Positions 16,526 to 26,064 are shown, numbered from the stretch's first letter. The stretch: 64,000 bases of DNA from an uncultured Verrucomicrobia subdivision 3 bacterium (GCA_937890005.1 CALBZA010000056.1:5681-69680); one strand, 5' to 3'. Translations and numbers: made by a program. The notes: a model not told the origin generated them from the letters alone.

Positions 16526-19500
16526 GTGATTTTGAAACGATTCCGTTTCGAAAATCCGGGGGCGGTCCTGATCCTTCTCGCTCTTTTCAGTACGTTGCTT
16601 CCCGCTTCCGCGGCGTGGGAGATGAAGCAGGCGCCGCTCATGACCGACTGGGCGCAAAAGGTCGATCCTCGCGATCCGCTGCCCGAATATCCCCGCCCGC
16701 AGATGGTCCGGTCAAACTGGCTGAATCTGAACGGGCTGTGGCAGTTTCAACCCGGTTCCTTCGACGATGCGGTTCCAGTCGGCCAGACGTTGCCGCGCGA
16801 CATTTTGGTTCCGTTTCCAATGGAATCAGCGATATCGGGAATCAAGGAACATCATCCCCGTTCCTGGTATCGACGCACTTTCACTGTTCCTGCGAATTGG
16901 AAAGGTCAGCGGATTCTCCTGCACTTCGGCGCGGTGGATTGGGAATCGGAAGTGTTCATCAATGGAAAAAGCGTGGGTGTGCATCGGGGCGGATACGATC
17001 CGTTCAGCTACGACATCACGCGGTTCCTGAACGATTCGGGTCCACAGGAACTCATCGTTCGCGTTTACGATCCGACGGACAACCTCGGCGTTCCGCGTGG
17101 CAAGCAGACGCTTTCGCCGGGCGGGATCATGTACACGTCCTGCAGTGGCATCTGGCAGACCGTGTGGCTTGAGCCGGTTCCGAACACCAGCATTTCCAGT
17201 CTCAAACTGGTTCCGGACATCGACAATCAGCGGCTGGGCATCAACGTCACCATTCAAGGTCCAAGCGAAGGTGTGACCGTCAGCGCGGTTGCGCGGATCG
17301 GTTCGAATCTTGTGAGTTCAATTTCCGGTCCGGCGAACAGGTCTCTGCAGCTGCCTGTTCCGAATCCGAAGCTTTGGTCGCCGACCAATCCATTTCTCTA
17401 CGATCTCGAAATCACCCTTTCGAACCGAACGGCGAAGCTCGATTCCGTCAGCAGTTATTTCGGCATGCGCAAGATCAGCCTCGGCCGCGTCGATGGTTTC
17501 GTGAAGATGCTGTTGAACGACCAGTTCGTTTTTCAATACGGCCCGCTGGATCAGGGATTCTGGCCGGACGGCATTTACACCGCGCCGACCGATGACGCGT
17601 TGCGCGCGGACATCGAATTCACCAGGGGACTTGGGTTCAACATGATTCGGAAACACATCAAGGTGGAACCGGCGCGCTGGTATTACTGGGCCGACAAGCT
17701 GGGCGTTCTCGTGTGGCAGGACATGCCGAGTCTGAATTCCTACACCGCACATCCCAAGCCGATCGATGCTCCGCAATACGAACTCGAACTGACCCGCATG
17801 GTGCAGAATCTCTGGAACTCTCCCGCGATCGTGATGTGGGTGGTGTTCAATGAATCGCAGGGACAACACCGCACGCAGGCGCTCGTGCAGAAAGTTCGTG
17901 AGCTCGATCCGACCCGGTTGATCAACGAAGGCAGCGGCGGAGAACATCATGGCTCCGGTGACATTCTCGACTGGCACAATTATCCCAACCCGACCTGTCC
18001 CGCGAGCGACACTATGGCGGTGGTCTGCGGTGAGTTCGGCGGTGTGGGGCTGGCGATCACGAATCACACCTGGGCGCCGGGGTGGGGCTACATCGGCGCG
18101 ACGGATGGCGACGATCTCGCGACCAAGTTCGAGCAGTTTTCGATGATGCTCTGTGACTTCGTTCAGAACCACGGTTTGAGCGCGGCGGTTTACACCGAGA
18201 TCACCGACGTCGAAATCGAATTGAACGGCTTCTACACCTACGACCGGAAAGTCTGCAAACTCGACCTGAATCGCGCACGCGCCGCGGCGGCATCGCCGAA
18301 CGGACGCTACGTCTTCCGGCAGATTGTGGAGACTTCGCAGACCAACGCGCAGATCTGGCGCTACACGACGTCCCAACCGGCCACGAACTGGTTCGCTCCG
18401 CAATTCAATGACGCCGAATGGAAATCAGGTCCGGGCGGTTTTGGAACTCGCGGCACACCCGGCGCGGTGGTGCGCACAGAATGGAACAGTTCGGATATCT
18501 GGTTGCGGCGCGTGTTCAATCCGGGTGCGCTGACTTCCGAACAGCTGAGCGGCCTGATCCTGCGAATTCATCACGACGAAGACGTGGAGGTTTTTCTCAA
18601 TGGCGAACAGATCTTTTCAGGCAAGGGTTACACGACTACTTACCTGCCGATATTGCTGGGTGAATCGGCGTCACGGTTGCTGAAGGCCAATGCTGACAAT
18701 GTGCTGGCAGTTCACTGTCATCAGACGACGGGCGGTCAATACATCGATGTCGGCATTCAGGAACGAATTGTTGTGAAAGCTCCGTCCGCGAATGGAGTTT
18801 CAGCGGCACCTGAACGTCCACAGGCTTCTGCCGTGACGAATCGTGCGCCGCTGCTGGCGACACCTTTCAGTCCGCTTCCGTTGGGAAGTGTTCAACCTCT
18901 CGGATGGCTGTTGAAGCAATGCGAACTTCAGCGCGATGGTCTCACCGGCTTTGCCGAACAGCTTTACGACGAGAACGGACCGAACAGCGCCTGGCTCGGC
19001 GGCAAGGGCGAAAACTGGGAGCGCGGACCTTACTACTACAAGGGCCTGATCACACTGGCGCACGTGTTGAACGATGCGTCGTTGAAGCAGAGGGCGCAGA
19101 AGTGGTTCGACTGGGTTTTGGAACATCAGCGCGCGGACGGTTACATCGGGCCGGAGGCGGACGATGACTGGTGGCCTCGCATGGTGGTGACGTATGCGTT
19201 GCGCGATTACTTCGAAGCGACCGGTGATCCGCGTGTGCCGACCGTGTTGAGCAATTACTTTCGCTACATGGCTGACACGCTTCCGAACCGTCCGCTTCGC
19301 GACTGGGGCAAGGCGCGCGCCGCGGATCAGATGGACGTTGTGCTCTGGCTCTACAATCGGAACGGCGACACAAACCTTCTTTCGCTCGCGAATCTGCTTC
19401 GCAAGCAGGCCTACGACTGGCCGGGGATTTTTCGCAGCAACGCCTTTGCGCTGCACGGAACCGACTTTCATCCCAAGCACAACGTGAACGTGCAGCAGGC

Positions 19501-21283
19501 GCTGAAGTTTCCGGTTGTGGCGTACGAACTTTCGAAGTCGGCGAGCGATCGCGATGCGCTTTCGATCGGACTGGATCATCTCATGCGCGAGCACGGTTTG
19601 TCGTGCGGGATCAACAGCGGCACCGAGTTTCTTTCGGGAAATTCAACGATTCAGGGCGTCGAGCTTTGTTCCGTCGTTGAAGCCATTCTCAGTTTGCAGA
19701 ATGCCGTTCAAGTGATCGGAGACGTCGCGTTTGCGGATCGACTGGAGAAGATTGCGTTCAATGCGCTTCCAGCCGGAGTGAGTCACAATTTCAAAGGACT
19801 GCATTACTACATTCTTCCGAATCACGTGAACGCCATCGTCGGACATCACGGGTTTAATCAGGATTACGACAACGGCAGTTTGCCGGGACCTTATTCCGGT
19901 TTTCCGTGCTGCCGCTTCAACCTGCACTGGGGCTGGCCCAAGTACATTCAGAATTCCTGGGCGGCAACATCGGACGGCGGACTGGCGGCGCTGGCGTATG
20001 GACCGACGGTGGTTAAAACACTGCTAGGTGACACGGAAGTTAAGATCACGGAGGAGACACATTATCCGTTCGAAGAACAGATTCGGCTGCGTGTGGCGTT
20101 GAACAAATCGTCGGCGTTCCCGCTTGTGCTTCGCATTCCCGCGTGGTGTTCGAACGCGACCATCACCGTCAATGGCCAGCCGCAGACCGGCGTCAAAGCG
20201 GGAACGTTCCATCGCATTCAACGCACCTGGAACGATGGTGATCAGGTTGTCTTGAATCTTCCGATGCAGATCGAAACGCAGACCGGTCCAAGTCGTGCGG
20301 TGGGGATTCATCGTGGACCGCTCGTCTATTCGCTGCAAATTGCAGAGAACTGGTCGGTGCGTAAGGCGGATCCAAGGGCGCTCGGTTTCGACGAGTTTGA
20401 AGTTCGCCCCGACTCACCGTGGAATTACGCGTTGCAGCTTGATCCGGCGAAACCCTCGGCTGCGCTTGCCTTCACGAACTTCGCGGTTCCATCGAATCCA
20501 TTCGATCCATCGCAACCGTCGGTCGGCATCATCGCAAAAGCGAAGCGACTGCCGGAATGGGTTCCTGGCTGGCGCCGGGTGCATGCGTTCGAACCGCCGG
20601 TCAGCCCGGTCGCTTCCGACAGCCCGTTGGAAACTGTGACTCTGGTTCCGTTCGGATCGCAGCGATTGCGCGTGAGCTGGTTTCCGTATCTCGGCACACC
20701 GATGCCCACCGTCGGATCGTTTACAGAAAATTTCGATTCAAACTGGAGCGAACGATGGACTGTGTTTGGCGGCAACTGGACCGCACGCGAAGGTGAATTG
20801 AGCACGACTCCGGGCTCTTCCGGCGGAGCAAAGGCACTGGCGATGGCGACGTTGTTCACGAACTTCACGTTCGAAGCGGATGTGAAGGTCGGTTCGGTGG
20901 GAAATGCCGGATTGATCTTTCGCGTCAGCAAGCCGGACATCGGAGTCGATGCGTATTGCGGTTATTACGTGGGATTGAATCCGGCGCGGGGGCAGTTGGA
21001 GTTTGGTTGCGTCAATAACTCCTGGCGCGTGATCACGAACGCGCCACTGACGATCGCGTCCGACACGACGCATCGATTGAAAGTGCACGCCGCGGGATCG
21101 CATCTGCGAATTTATCTGAATGGATCGGAGCAGCCCGTCGTCGATGTTCGGGATTCGACCTTTTCCAGCGGAATGGTGGGGGTGCGGAATTTCTGCACGG
21201 ATCGAGATCGATCGATTTCAAGTTTTTCAAATGTGGTTGTGACCGAGCTTCCTTCGGGTTCGGGGCGCGTTTCACATCCGTAG
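16526..21283 (+). CDS. GH2-GH127-LamG multimodular secreted enzyme (1585 aa)
   Basis: The GTG at 16526 is chosen because AGGAAGA lies 7 nt upstream and a signal peptide follows at once (VLILLALFSTLLPASA). The frame is open upstream to 16376, overlapping the previous gene. Modules from this start: GH2 at about 20-600, with jelly roll, Ig-like domain and TIM barrel, acid/base Glu443 in VVFNESQGQ and nucleophile Glu503 in VVCGEFGG; accessory beta-sandwich about 608-745 (IWRYTTSQPATNW to GGQYIDVGIQ); GH127/DUF1680 domain about 771-1388 with the Glu-x-Cys of GVELCSVVEAI and the paired Cys of GFPCCRFNLHWGW, residues that form the Cys-nucleophile/zinc site in beta-L-arabinofuranosidases; LamG-like domain about 1397-1582. 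It probably removes two different terminal sugars from one glycan, for example a galactoside and an L-arabinofuranoside (inference). Confidence 0.88.
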   Translation: MILKRFRFENPGAVLILLALFSTLLPASAAWEMKQAPLMTDWAQKVDPRDPLPEYPRPQMVRSNWLNLNGLWQFQPGSFDDAVPVGQTLPRDILVPFPMESAISGIKEHHPRSWYRRTFTVPANWKGQRILLHFGAVDWESEVFINGKSVGVHRGGYDPFSYDITRFLNDSGPQELIVRVYDPTDNLGVPRGKQTLSPGGIMYTSCSGIWQTVWLEPVPNTSISSLKLVPDIDNQRLGINVTIQGPSEGVTVSAVARIGSNLVSSISGPANRSLQLPVPNPKLWSPTNPFLYDLEITLSNRTAKLDSVSSYFGMRKISLGRVDGFVKMLLNDQFVFQYGPLDQGFWPDGIYTAPTDDALRADIEFTRGLGFNMIRKHIKVEPARWYYWADKLGVLVWQDMPSLNSYTAHPKPIDAPQYELELTRMVQNLWNSPAIVMWVVFNESQGQHRTQALVQKVRELDPTRLINEGSGGEHHGSGDILDWHNYPNPTCPASDTMAVVCGEFGGVGLAITNHTWAPGWGYIGATDGDDLATKFEQFSMMLCDFVQNHGLSAAVYTEITDVEIELNGFYTYDRKVCKLDLNRARAAAASPNGRYVFRQIVETSQTNAQIWRYTTSQPATNWFAPQFNDAEWKSGPGGFGTRGTPGAVVRTEWNSSDIWLRRVFNPGALTSEQLSGLILRIHHDEDVEVFLNGEQIFSGKGYTTTYLPILLGESASRLLKANADNVLAVHCHQTTGGQYIDVGIQERIVVKAPSANGVSAAPERPQASAVTNRAPLLATPFSPLPLGSVQPLGWLLKQCELQRDGLTGFAEQLYDENGPNSAWLGGKGENWERGPYYYKGLITLAHVLNDASLKQRAQKWFDWVLEHQRADGYIGPEADDDWWPRMVVTYALRDYFEATGDPRVPTVLSNYFRYMADTLPNRPLRDWGKARAADQMDVVLWLYNRNGDTNLLSLANLLRKQAYDWPGIFRSNAFALHGTDFHPKHNVNVQQALKFPVVAYELSKSASDRDALSIGLDHLMREHGLSCGINSGTEFLSGNSTIQGVELCSVVEAILSLQNAVQVIGDVAFADRLEKIAFNALPAGVSHNFKGLHYYILPNHVNAIVGHHGFNQDYDNGSLPGPYSGFPCCRFNLHWGWPKYIQNSWAATSDGGLAALAYGPTVVKTLLGDTEVKITEETHYPFEEQIRLRVALNKSSAFPLVLRIPAWCSNATITVNGQPQTGVKAGTFHRIQRTWNDGDQVVLNLPMQIETQTGPSRAVGIHRGPLVYSLQIAENWSVRKADPRALGFDEFEVRPDSPWNYALQLDPAKPSAALAFTNFAVPSNPFDPSQPSVGIIAKAKRLPEWVPGWRRVHAFEPPVSPVASDSPLETVTLVPFGSQRLRVSWFPYLGTPMPTVGSFTENFDSNWSERWTVFGGNWTAREGELSTTPGSSGGAKALAMATLFTNFTFEADVKVGSVGNAGLIFRVSKPDIGVDAYCGYYVGLNPARGQLEFGCVNNSWRVITNAPLTIASDTTHRLKVHAAGSHLRIYLNGSEQPVVDVRDSTFSSGMVGVRNFCTDRDRSISSFSNVVVTELPSGSGRVSHP

Positions 21284-21295
21284 ATTCAAAATTCG

Positions 21296-23521
21296 ATGGA
21301 AGAAAATTGTTTCTGTGCCCGTCGGCACAATCCGGCGGAGTCGTTTGTATTGTTCGGATGGAAGCTCGCTGCGGCTTCGATTGCGGTTGCCGCTGCCTGT
21401 GTTTCGTCACAGGCCGCTGAACTGCCGCCGCCGTTTCCCGTGGATCCAAACCAGGATTTGGAACGAACCTGTTTCCAGACCGGCGAAGCGTGGAGTCCGC
21501 AGGGAAATCTTCGTTCCGACGTGGCGATCGTTTACGGCATCGACACGAACCTGCCGCATCGCATCCAGACATGGCGCGATCGCGGATATCGCATTCACGT
21601 GATGACCGGCGTTTCGTGGGGGCATTATCAGGATTATCTCTACGGGCGCTTCGATGGGATCAATCACGTGGACGAGGCGCAAACCGTCAGTGACGGCCGC
21701 AAGAGCAGTCATGGTGGTGATGTCTATTACATGTGCCCGAGCACGAACTACGGAAACTTTCTGTGCTCAGGCGTGCAACGGGCGCTGGAGGCGGGCGCGG
21801 AGGCGATTCATCTGGAGGAACCGGAATACTGGGTGAACTCGGGTTACTCGGAAGGTTTCAAGCGCGAATGGCGCGCCTACTACAACGAGGAATGGCAGCC
21901 GCCACACAGTTCGTTCGATGCCCAGTGGCGTGCCTCGAAATTGAAATACTTTCTCTATCGCCGCGCGCTTCAGCAGATTTTCGATCACGTCCAGGAATTC
22001 AACCGAAAGACTGGAAAGAAGGTGCGCTGCTATGTTCCGACACACAGCCTGCTGAACTACGCGCATTGGGAAATTGTCAGCCCGGAATCGAGTCTCGCGC
22101 GCCTGAACGGTTGCGACGGTTACATCGCGCAGGTCTGGACCGGCACTTCTCGAACGCCAAACAAGTTTCGCGGAGAGGTGAAGGAACGGACGTTCGAAAC
22201 CGCATTTCTCGAATACGGCGCCATGCAGAATCTGGTTCGCGCAACAGGACGTTCGGTCTGGTACCTGAACGATCCGATCGAGGACAATCCGAATCACGAC
22301 TGGGACGACTACAAACGGAACTGGGAATGCACATTGGTTGCATCGTTGTTCCAACCGGAAGTGTCGCAATACGAAGTCGCGCCCTGGCCGGAACGCATCT
22401 TTCGCGCACGTTATCCAAGATCAGCCAAACCCGCGGATCGCAAGACCATTCCACCGCTTTACGCCACGGAGCTTCAGGTCGTCATGAACGCATTGAACGA
22501 CATGAAGCAGGACCACGTGGAATGGGACTGCGGAACGGATGGAATAGGATTGGTGATCAGTGATTCGCTGATGTTCCAGCGCGGCGATCCCCGGCCGAGC
22601 GACGAACACTTGAGCCACGTTTACGGACTCGCGCTGCCGTTCCTGAAGCGCGGCATGCCGATCGCGCCAGTGCAACTGGAGAACGTGACGGTTCACAATT
22701 ACCTCAAGGATTTTCGGGTGCTGATGCTGACATATCAGGGCATGAAGCCGCTGAGCGACGATGTTCACGCGCCGATCGTTGATTGGGTGAAACGCGGTGG
22801 TGTGTTGGTGGTGTGCGACGATGATTCCGATCCGTTCAACGGTGTGCGCGAATGGTGGAACAGCGACGGCCGGAAATATTCGACGCCGCGCGAGCATTTG
22901 TTCGAGCAGCTCGGAATTGTGTCTTCCGCCAGTGAAAGCGAATGGCGGGTAGGGAAGGGAAAAGTCGTTTGGGTGCGAACGAACCCGGTGACTTTTGCCG
23001 ACAGCGCGGCTGGCGACGAACGCATTGTTTCAGTAGTTCGGGACGCGGCGAAACACGCAAAGCTGAAGTGGCGTGAGACGAATTACCTTTCGCTGCGGCG
23101 TGGTCCTTACTTGATCGCCTCCGGTCTCGATGAATCGATTGATGCCGATGTCAAAACATTGCGCGGACGGTTCGTAAATCTGTTCGATCCGGAACTGCGC
23201 GTTCAAAGCGAGGTGAAGATCGATCCTGCGGGAAGGTATTTGCTCCGCGATTTGGAATTCGGGCGTCGTCGCGACGGGCAGGTGATCGCATCTGCATGCA
23301 AGACGTTGCCGACGGAACATGGCGGCAAAACGTTTTCGTTCGCGGTTGAAGGAGTTGGAAACACGCCTGCGGTGGTGTTGATGCACGCCGGGAAGGAACC
23401 GCGATCGGTGGAACTCGACGGGATGAAAATTTCCGATGTGGAATATTCCAGCCGCGATCGGCTGCTTTGGATCCGGTTCGCAAATGAATCCCGTCCGCGG
23501 ACGTTGAAGGTGCAGTTCTGA
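21296..23521 (+). CDS. Secreted TIM-barrel hydrolase-like protein, unclassified (741 aa)
   Basis: It starts 12 bp after the fusion enzyme. An N-terminal hydrophobic segment (KLAAASIAVAAACVSSQAAE) looks like a signal peptide. The first ~400 residues look like a (beta/alpha)8 barrel with successive strands VAIVYGID, YRIHVMTGVSWGHY, AEAIHLEEPEYW, KVRCYVPTHSLLN and GYIAQVWTGTS. The glutamates of IHLEEPEYW are candidate catalytic acids because they sit at the end of a predicted beta-4 strand. A middle region (VLMLTYQGMKPLS, VDWVKRGGVLVVCDDDSDPF) resembles the class I amidotransferase-like domain that follows the barrel in GH42-type enzymes. A beta-sandwich tail closes it. I cannot assign a GH family. 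Its position between GH127 and GH92 modules suggests a glycoside substrate. No clear Shine-Dalgarno precedes the ATG at 21296, so the start is uncertain. Confidence 0.75.
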   Translation: MEENCFCARRHNPAESFVLFGWKLAAASIAVAAACVSSQAAELPPPFPVDPNQDLERTCFQTGEAWSPQGNLRSDVAIVYGIDTNLPHRIQTWRDRGYRIHVMTGVSWGHYQDYLYGRFDGINHVDEAQTVSDGRKSSHGGDVYYMCPSTNYGNFLCSGVQRALEAGAEAIHLEEPEYWVNSGYSEGFKREWRAYYNEEWQPPHSSFDAQWRASKLKYFLYRRALQQIFDHVQEFNRKTGKKVRCYVPTHSLLNYAHWEIVSPESSLARLNGCDGYIAQVWTGTSRTPNKFRGEVKERTFETAFLEYGAMQNLVRATGRSVWYLNDPIEDNPNHDWDDYKRNWECTLVASLFQPEVSQYEVAPWPERIFRARYPRSAKPADRKTIPPLYATELQVVMNALNDMKQDHVEWDCGTDGIGLVISDSLMFQRGDPRPSDEHLSHVYGLALPFLKRGMPIAPVQLENVTVHNYLKDFRVLMLTYQGMKPLSDDVHAPIVDWVKRGGVLVVCDDDSDPFNGVREWWNSDGRKYSTPREHLFEQLGIVSSASESEWRVGKGKVVWVRTNPVTFADSAAGDERIVSVVRDAAKHAKLKWRETNYLSLRRGPYLIASGLDESIDADVKTLRGRFVNLFDPELRVQSEVKIDPAGRYLLRDLEFGRRRDGQVIASACKTLPTEHGGKTFSFAVEGVGNTPAVVLMHAGKEPRSVELDGMKISDVEYSSRDRLLWIRFANESRPRTLKVQF

Positions 23522-23543
23522 ACGCCAGTTCGTTTTTAAGAGT

Positions 23544-25847
23544 ATGAAGCTACGACCTCTCATTCCGGCGGTTTGTTGTTCGCTGGTTTTGTCCGCGAGC
23601 GCCGAGTCGCTTGTCACGCTGGTGAATCCCCTGATGGGCACCGATTCCACGCACGGATTCTCACACGGCAACATGTATCCGGCTGTCGCGGTGCCGTTCC
23701 CGATGAACACCTGGGCCCCGTACACACAGCCGCAGCGTGATTCGTTTTTCTACAACTACCGCGCCACACAAATCCGCGGCATCCGCCAGACGCATCAGCC
23801 GAGTCCGTGGATCAGTGATTACGCGATGTTTTCTCTCATGCCGGTTTCGGGTGAGCTGGCGGTGACTGAAGATCGGCGCGCGTCGGCATTCACACACGAG
23901 AACGAAGTCGCGCAGCCGGGTTACTATCGGGTGCGGCTGGATACGTGGAAGGTGACGACGGAAGTGACGCCCACGGAGCGTGCTGCACGATTCCGGTTCA
24001 CGTTCGAACAACCGGGCGCCGGTTATGTGGTGTTCGACAGCTTCGACAAAGGCGCGTCGGTCCAGATCATTCCGTCGGAACGGAAGATTGTGGGCGCGGT
24101 GCGTTATCGCTGCGGCGATGCACCGGAGTTTTATTCCAGCAATTACTTCGTGATCGTGTTCGATCAACCGTTCAAGGCGCATGGCGTCTGGTCGGGCAAC
24201 GACGTTCAATCCGGCGTCGATCGTCTCGCTGGCAAGCAGGCGGGAGCTTACGTGCAGTTTGATGTGGCCGCGGGAAAGGCGGTTGAATGCAAGGTGGCGT
24301 CATCGTTCATCAGTCCGGAACAGGCATTGCGAAATCTGGAAACGGAAATTGGCAATGCGAACTTCGATACGATCCACAACCGGGCGGATCAACGCTGGAA
24401 CGAAATGCTTGGACGCATTCGGGTTGAAGGCGGATCGGAGAAGGAGCAGCGCACGTTCTACAGCTGTCTCTATCGATGCCTGCTGTTTCCTCACAAGTTC
24501 TACGAACTGAATGCGCAGGGAAAACCGGTTTATTTCAGTCCTTACGACGGTAAGCTTCACGACGGTGTGCTCTACACCGACAGCGGATTCTGGGACACGT
24601 TCCGCGCCGCGCAGCCGCTTTACACGCTGGTTTATCCTGATGTGAATGCGGAGATTCTGCAGGGTGTTGTCGCTGCGGCGGAACAAAGCGGCTGGTATCC
24701 AGCATGGGCCAGCCCGGGGCATCGCGCCTGCATGATTGGCAACAATGCGTTCTCTCTTCTCGCCGACGGCTGGGTGAAGGGCATCCGTTCCTTTGACCTG
24801 AACAAGGCGGTCACGATGATGATTCATGATGCGAACAACAGTGGTCCGATTGCCACGATCGGACGTGACGGCGCCAGGCCGTATCATGAAATCGGCTACG
24901 TTCCTTATTCTCCGGTGAAGGGCGAAGTCAGCTTCCACGAGGCGACAGCGAAAACGCTTGAGTACGCTTACAACGACTTTTGCCTGGCGCAGCTGGCGTT
25001 GATTGCAGGACGTACTGAAGACGCGAAGACCTTCGCGCAGAAAGCAATGAACTGGAAGAACGTGTTTGATGCGAACATCGGATTTGTGCGCGGCCGCAAG
25101 GCGGATGGTTCGTGGGTGGAACCGTTTTATCCAAATGAATGGGGTGGTCCATTCACGGAAGGTTGTTCGTGGCATTGGACCTGGTGCGTGTTTCACGACA
25201 TTCCCGGTTTGATGAACGCGATGGGTGGCGAAAAGGCTTTTGGCGAGAAACTCGACGCTGTCTTCAGCTCCCCAAACGAGGTTCGTGTTGGAACCTATGG
25301 CGGAATGATTCATGAGATGACCGAAATGGTCGCGGCGGACATGGGACAATATGCGCACGGGAACCAGCCGATTCAGCACATGATCTATCTTTACAACTAC
25401 GCCGGCCAGCCGTGGAAGGCGCAGTCGCGCGTGCGCTGGGCGATGGGCAAGCTCTACTCGCCGACGCCCGATGGCTATTGCGGCGACGAGGACAATGGCC
25501 AGACGTCCGCGTGGTATGTGTTCAGCGCGCTTGGCTTTTATCCGGTTTGTCCGGGTGACGACGAATACGTGATCGGAACGCCGATGTTCGATCGTGCGAC
25601 GATCACTTATCCCGGCGGAGCGAAGTTCATCGTGAATGCGAAAGCGAATGGTCCGCTCCGGCCGTACATTCGCAATGCAACATTGAATGGAAAGGCATTC
25701 AACCGCACCTTCCTGACGCATGCAGAAATTTCGACCGCGGGTGAACTGACGTTCGAAATGACATCAGCGCCTGATTACAAGTGGGGAACTGCGCCGGAGA
25801 GCCGGCCGGCATCTCCGCTGACGGAACTTCTGAAGCAGCTTCCATAA
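23544..25847 (+). CDS. Secreted GH92 (alpha-mannosidase family) protein (767 aa)
   Basis: The signal peptide (LIPAVCCSLVLSASAES) is followed by a GH92 N-terminal beta-sandwich (VNPLMGTDSTHGFSHGN, THQPSPWISDY) and an (alpha/alpha)6 barrel. Near the C-terminus YLYNYAGQPWKAQ and CGDEDNGQTSAWYVFSALGF keep the conserved aspartates expected for the general base. The segment that reads HGNEPSHH in characterised GH92 alpha-mannosidases is HGNQPIQH here, so the general-acid Glu is replaced by Gln608. GH92 enzymes are calcium-dependent inverting exo-enzymes; this change suggests a substrate whose leaving group needs little protonation, such as a mannosyl phosphodiester, or a different donor. It is the last gene of the operon, 22 bp after the TIM-barrel gene and followed by a strong terminator. 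Confidence 0.9.
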   Translation: MKLRPLIPAVCCSLVLSASAESLVTLVNPLMGTDSTHGFSHGNMYPAVAVPFPMNTWAPYTQPQRDSFFYNYRATQIRGIRQTHQPSPWISDYAMFSLMPVSGELAVTEDRRASAFTHENEVAQPGYYRVRLDTWKVTTEVTPTERAARFRFTFEQPGAGYVVFDSFDKGASVQIIPSERKIVGAVRYRCGDAPEFYSSNYFVIVFDQPFKAHGVWSGNDVQSGVDRLAGKQAGAYVQFDVAAGKAVECKVASSFISPEQALRNLETEIGNANFDTIHNRADQRWNEMLGRIRVEGGSEKEQRTFYSCLYRCLLFPHKFYELNAQGKPVYFSPYDGKLHDGVLYTDSGFWDTFRAAQPLYTLVYPDVNAEILQGVVAAAEQSGWYPAWASPGHRACMIGNNAFSLLADGWVKGIRSFDLNKAVTMMIHDANNSGPIATIGRDGARPYHEIGYVPYSPVKGEVSFHEATAKTLEYAYNDFCLAQLALIAGRTEDAKTFAQKAMNWKNVFDANIGFVRGRKADGSWVEPFYPNEWGGPFTEGCSWHWTWCVFHDIPGLMNAMGGEKAFGEKLDAVFSSPNEVRVGTYGGMIHEMTEMVAADMGQYAHGNQPIQHMIYLYNYAGQPWKAQSRVRWAMGKLYSPTPDGYCGDEDNGQTSAWYVFSALGFYPVCPGDDEYVIGTPMFDRATITYPGGAKFIVNAKANGPLRPYIRNATLNGKAFNRTFLTHAEISTAGELTFEMTSAPDYKWGTAPESRPASPLTELLKQLP

Positions 25848-25866
25848 CTCAACCACCGAATTTCGC

Positions 25867-25905
25867 GAGCGCGCTGGATTTCGATCCAGCCGCGCTCATT
25901 TCTTT
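25867..25905 (+). terminator. Intrinsic terminator with UUCG loop
   Basis: GAGCGCGCTGGAT and ATCCAG-C-CGCGCTC form a 13-bp stem with one bulged C and a TTCG tetraloop. A T-rich stretch (ATTTCTTT) follows. It lies 20 bp after the GH92 stop and ends the glycosidase operon. Confidence 0.85.
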
Positions 25906-25937
25906 CGCCGTAGGGACAGCCTTTCCAGCCTGCCGCG

Positions 25938-25996
25938 AATTCAAAACTCAAAACTTGGAATTTGGAACTTGGAATTTGGAATTTGGAATTTGGAAC
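25938..25996. repeat. Simple tandem repeat (GGAATTT/GGAACTT)
   Basis: AATTCAAAACTCAAAACTT runs into about five copies of a 7-nt unit TGGAATT or TGGAACT. It lies in the intergenic gap before the lipoprotein gene. Repeats of this kind recur between genes in Verrucomicrobiota as I recall; a related GGATTGC run lies at 55634-55677. Confidence 0.7.
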
Positions 25997-26064
25997 TTTG
26001 CCAAAGAAAATCTTCTTCCCACTTCGTCACCGCTCGCTAGAGTGGGGTCGTTCCAAAGAAGGTT

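Noticed and set aside
24300..25721. 473-aa open frame on the minus strand
   Set aside because: It is antisense to the GH92 gene with no protein features.
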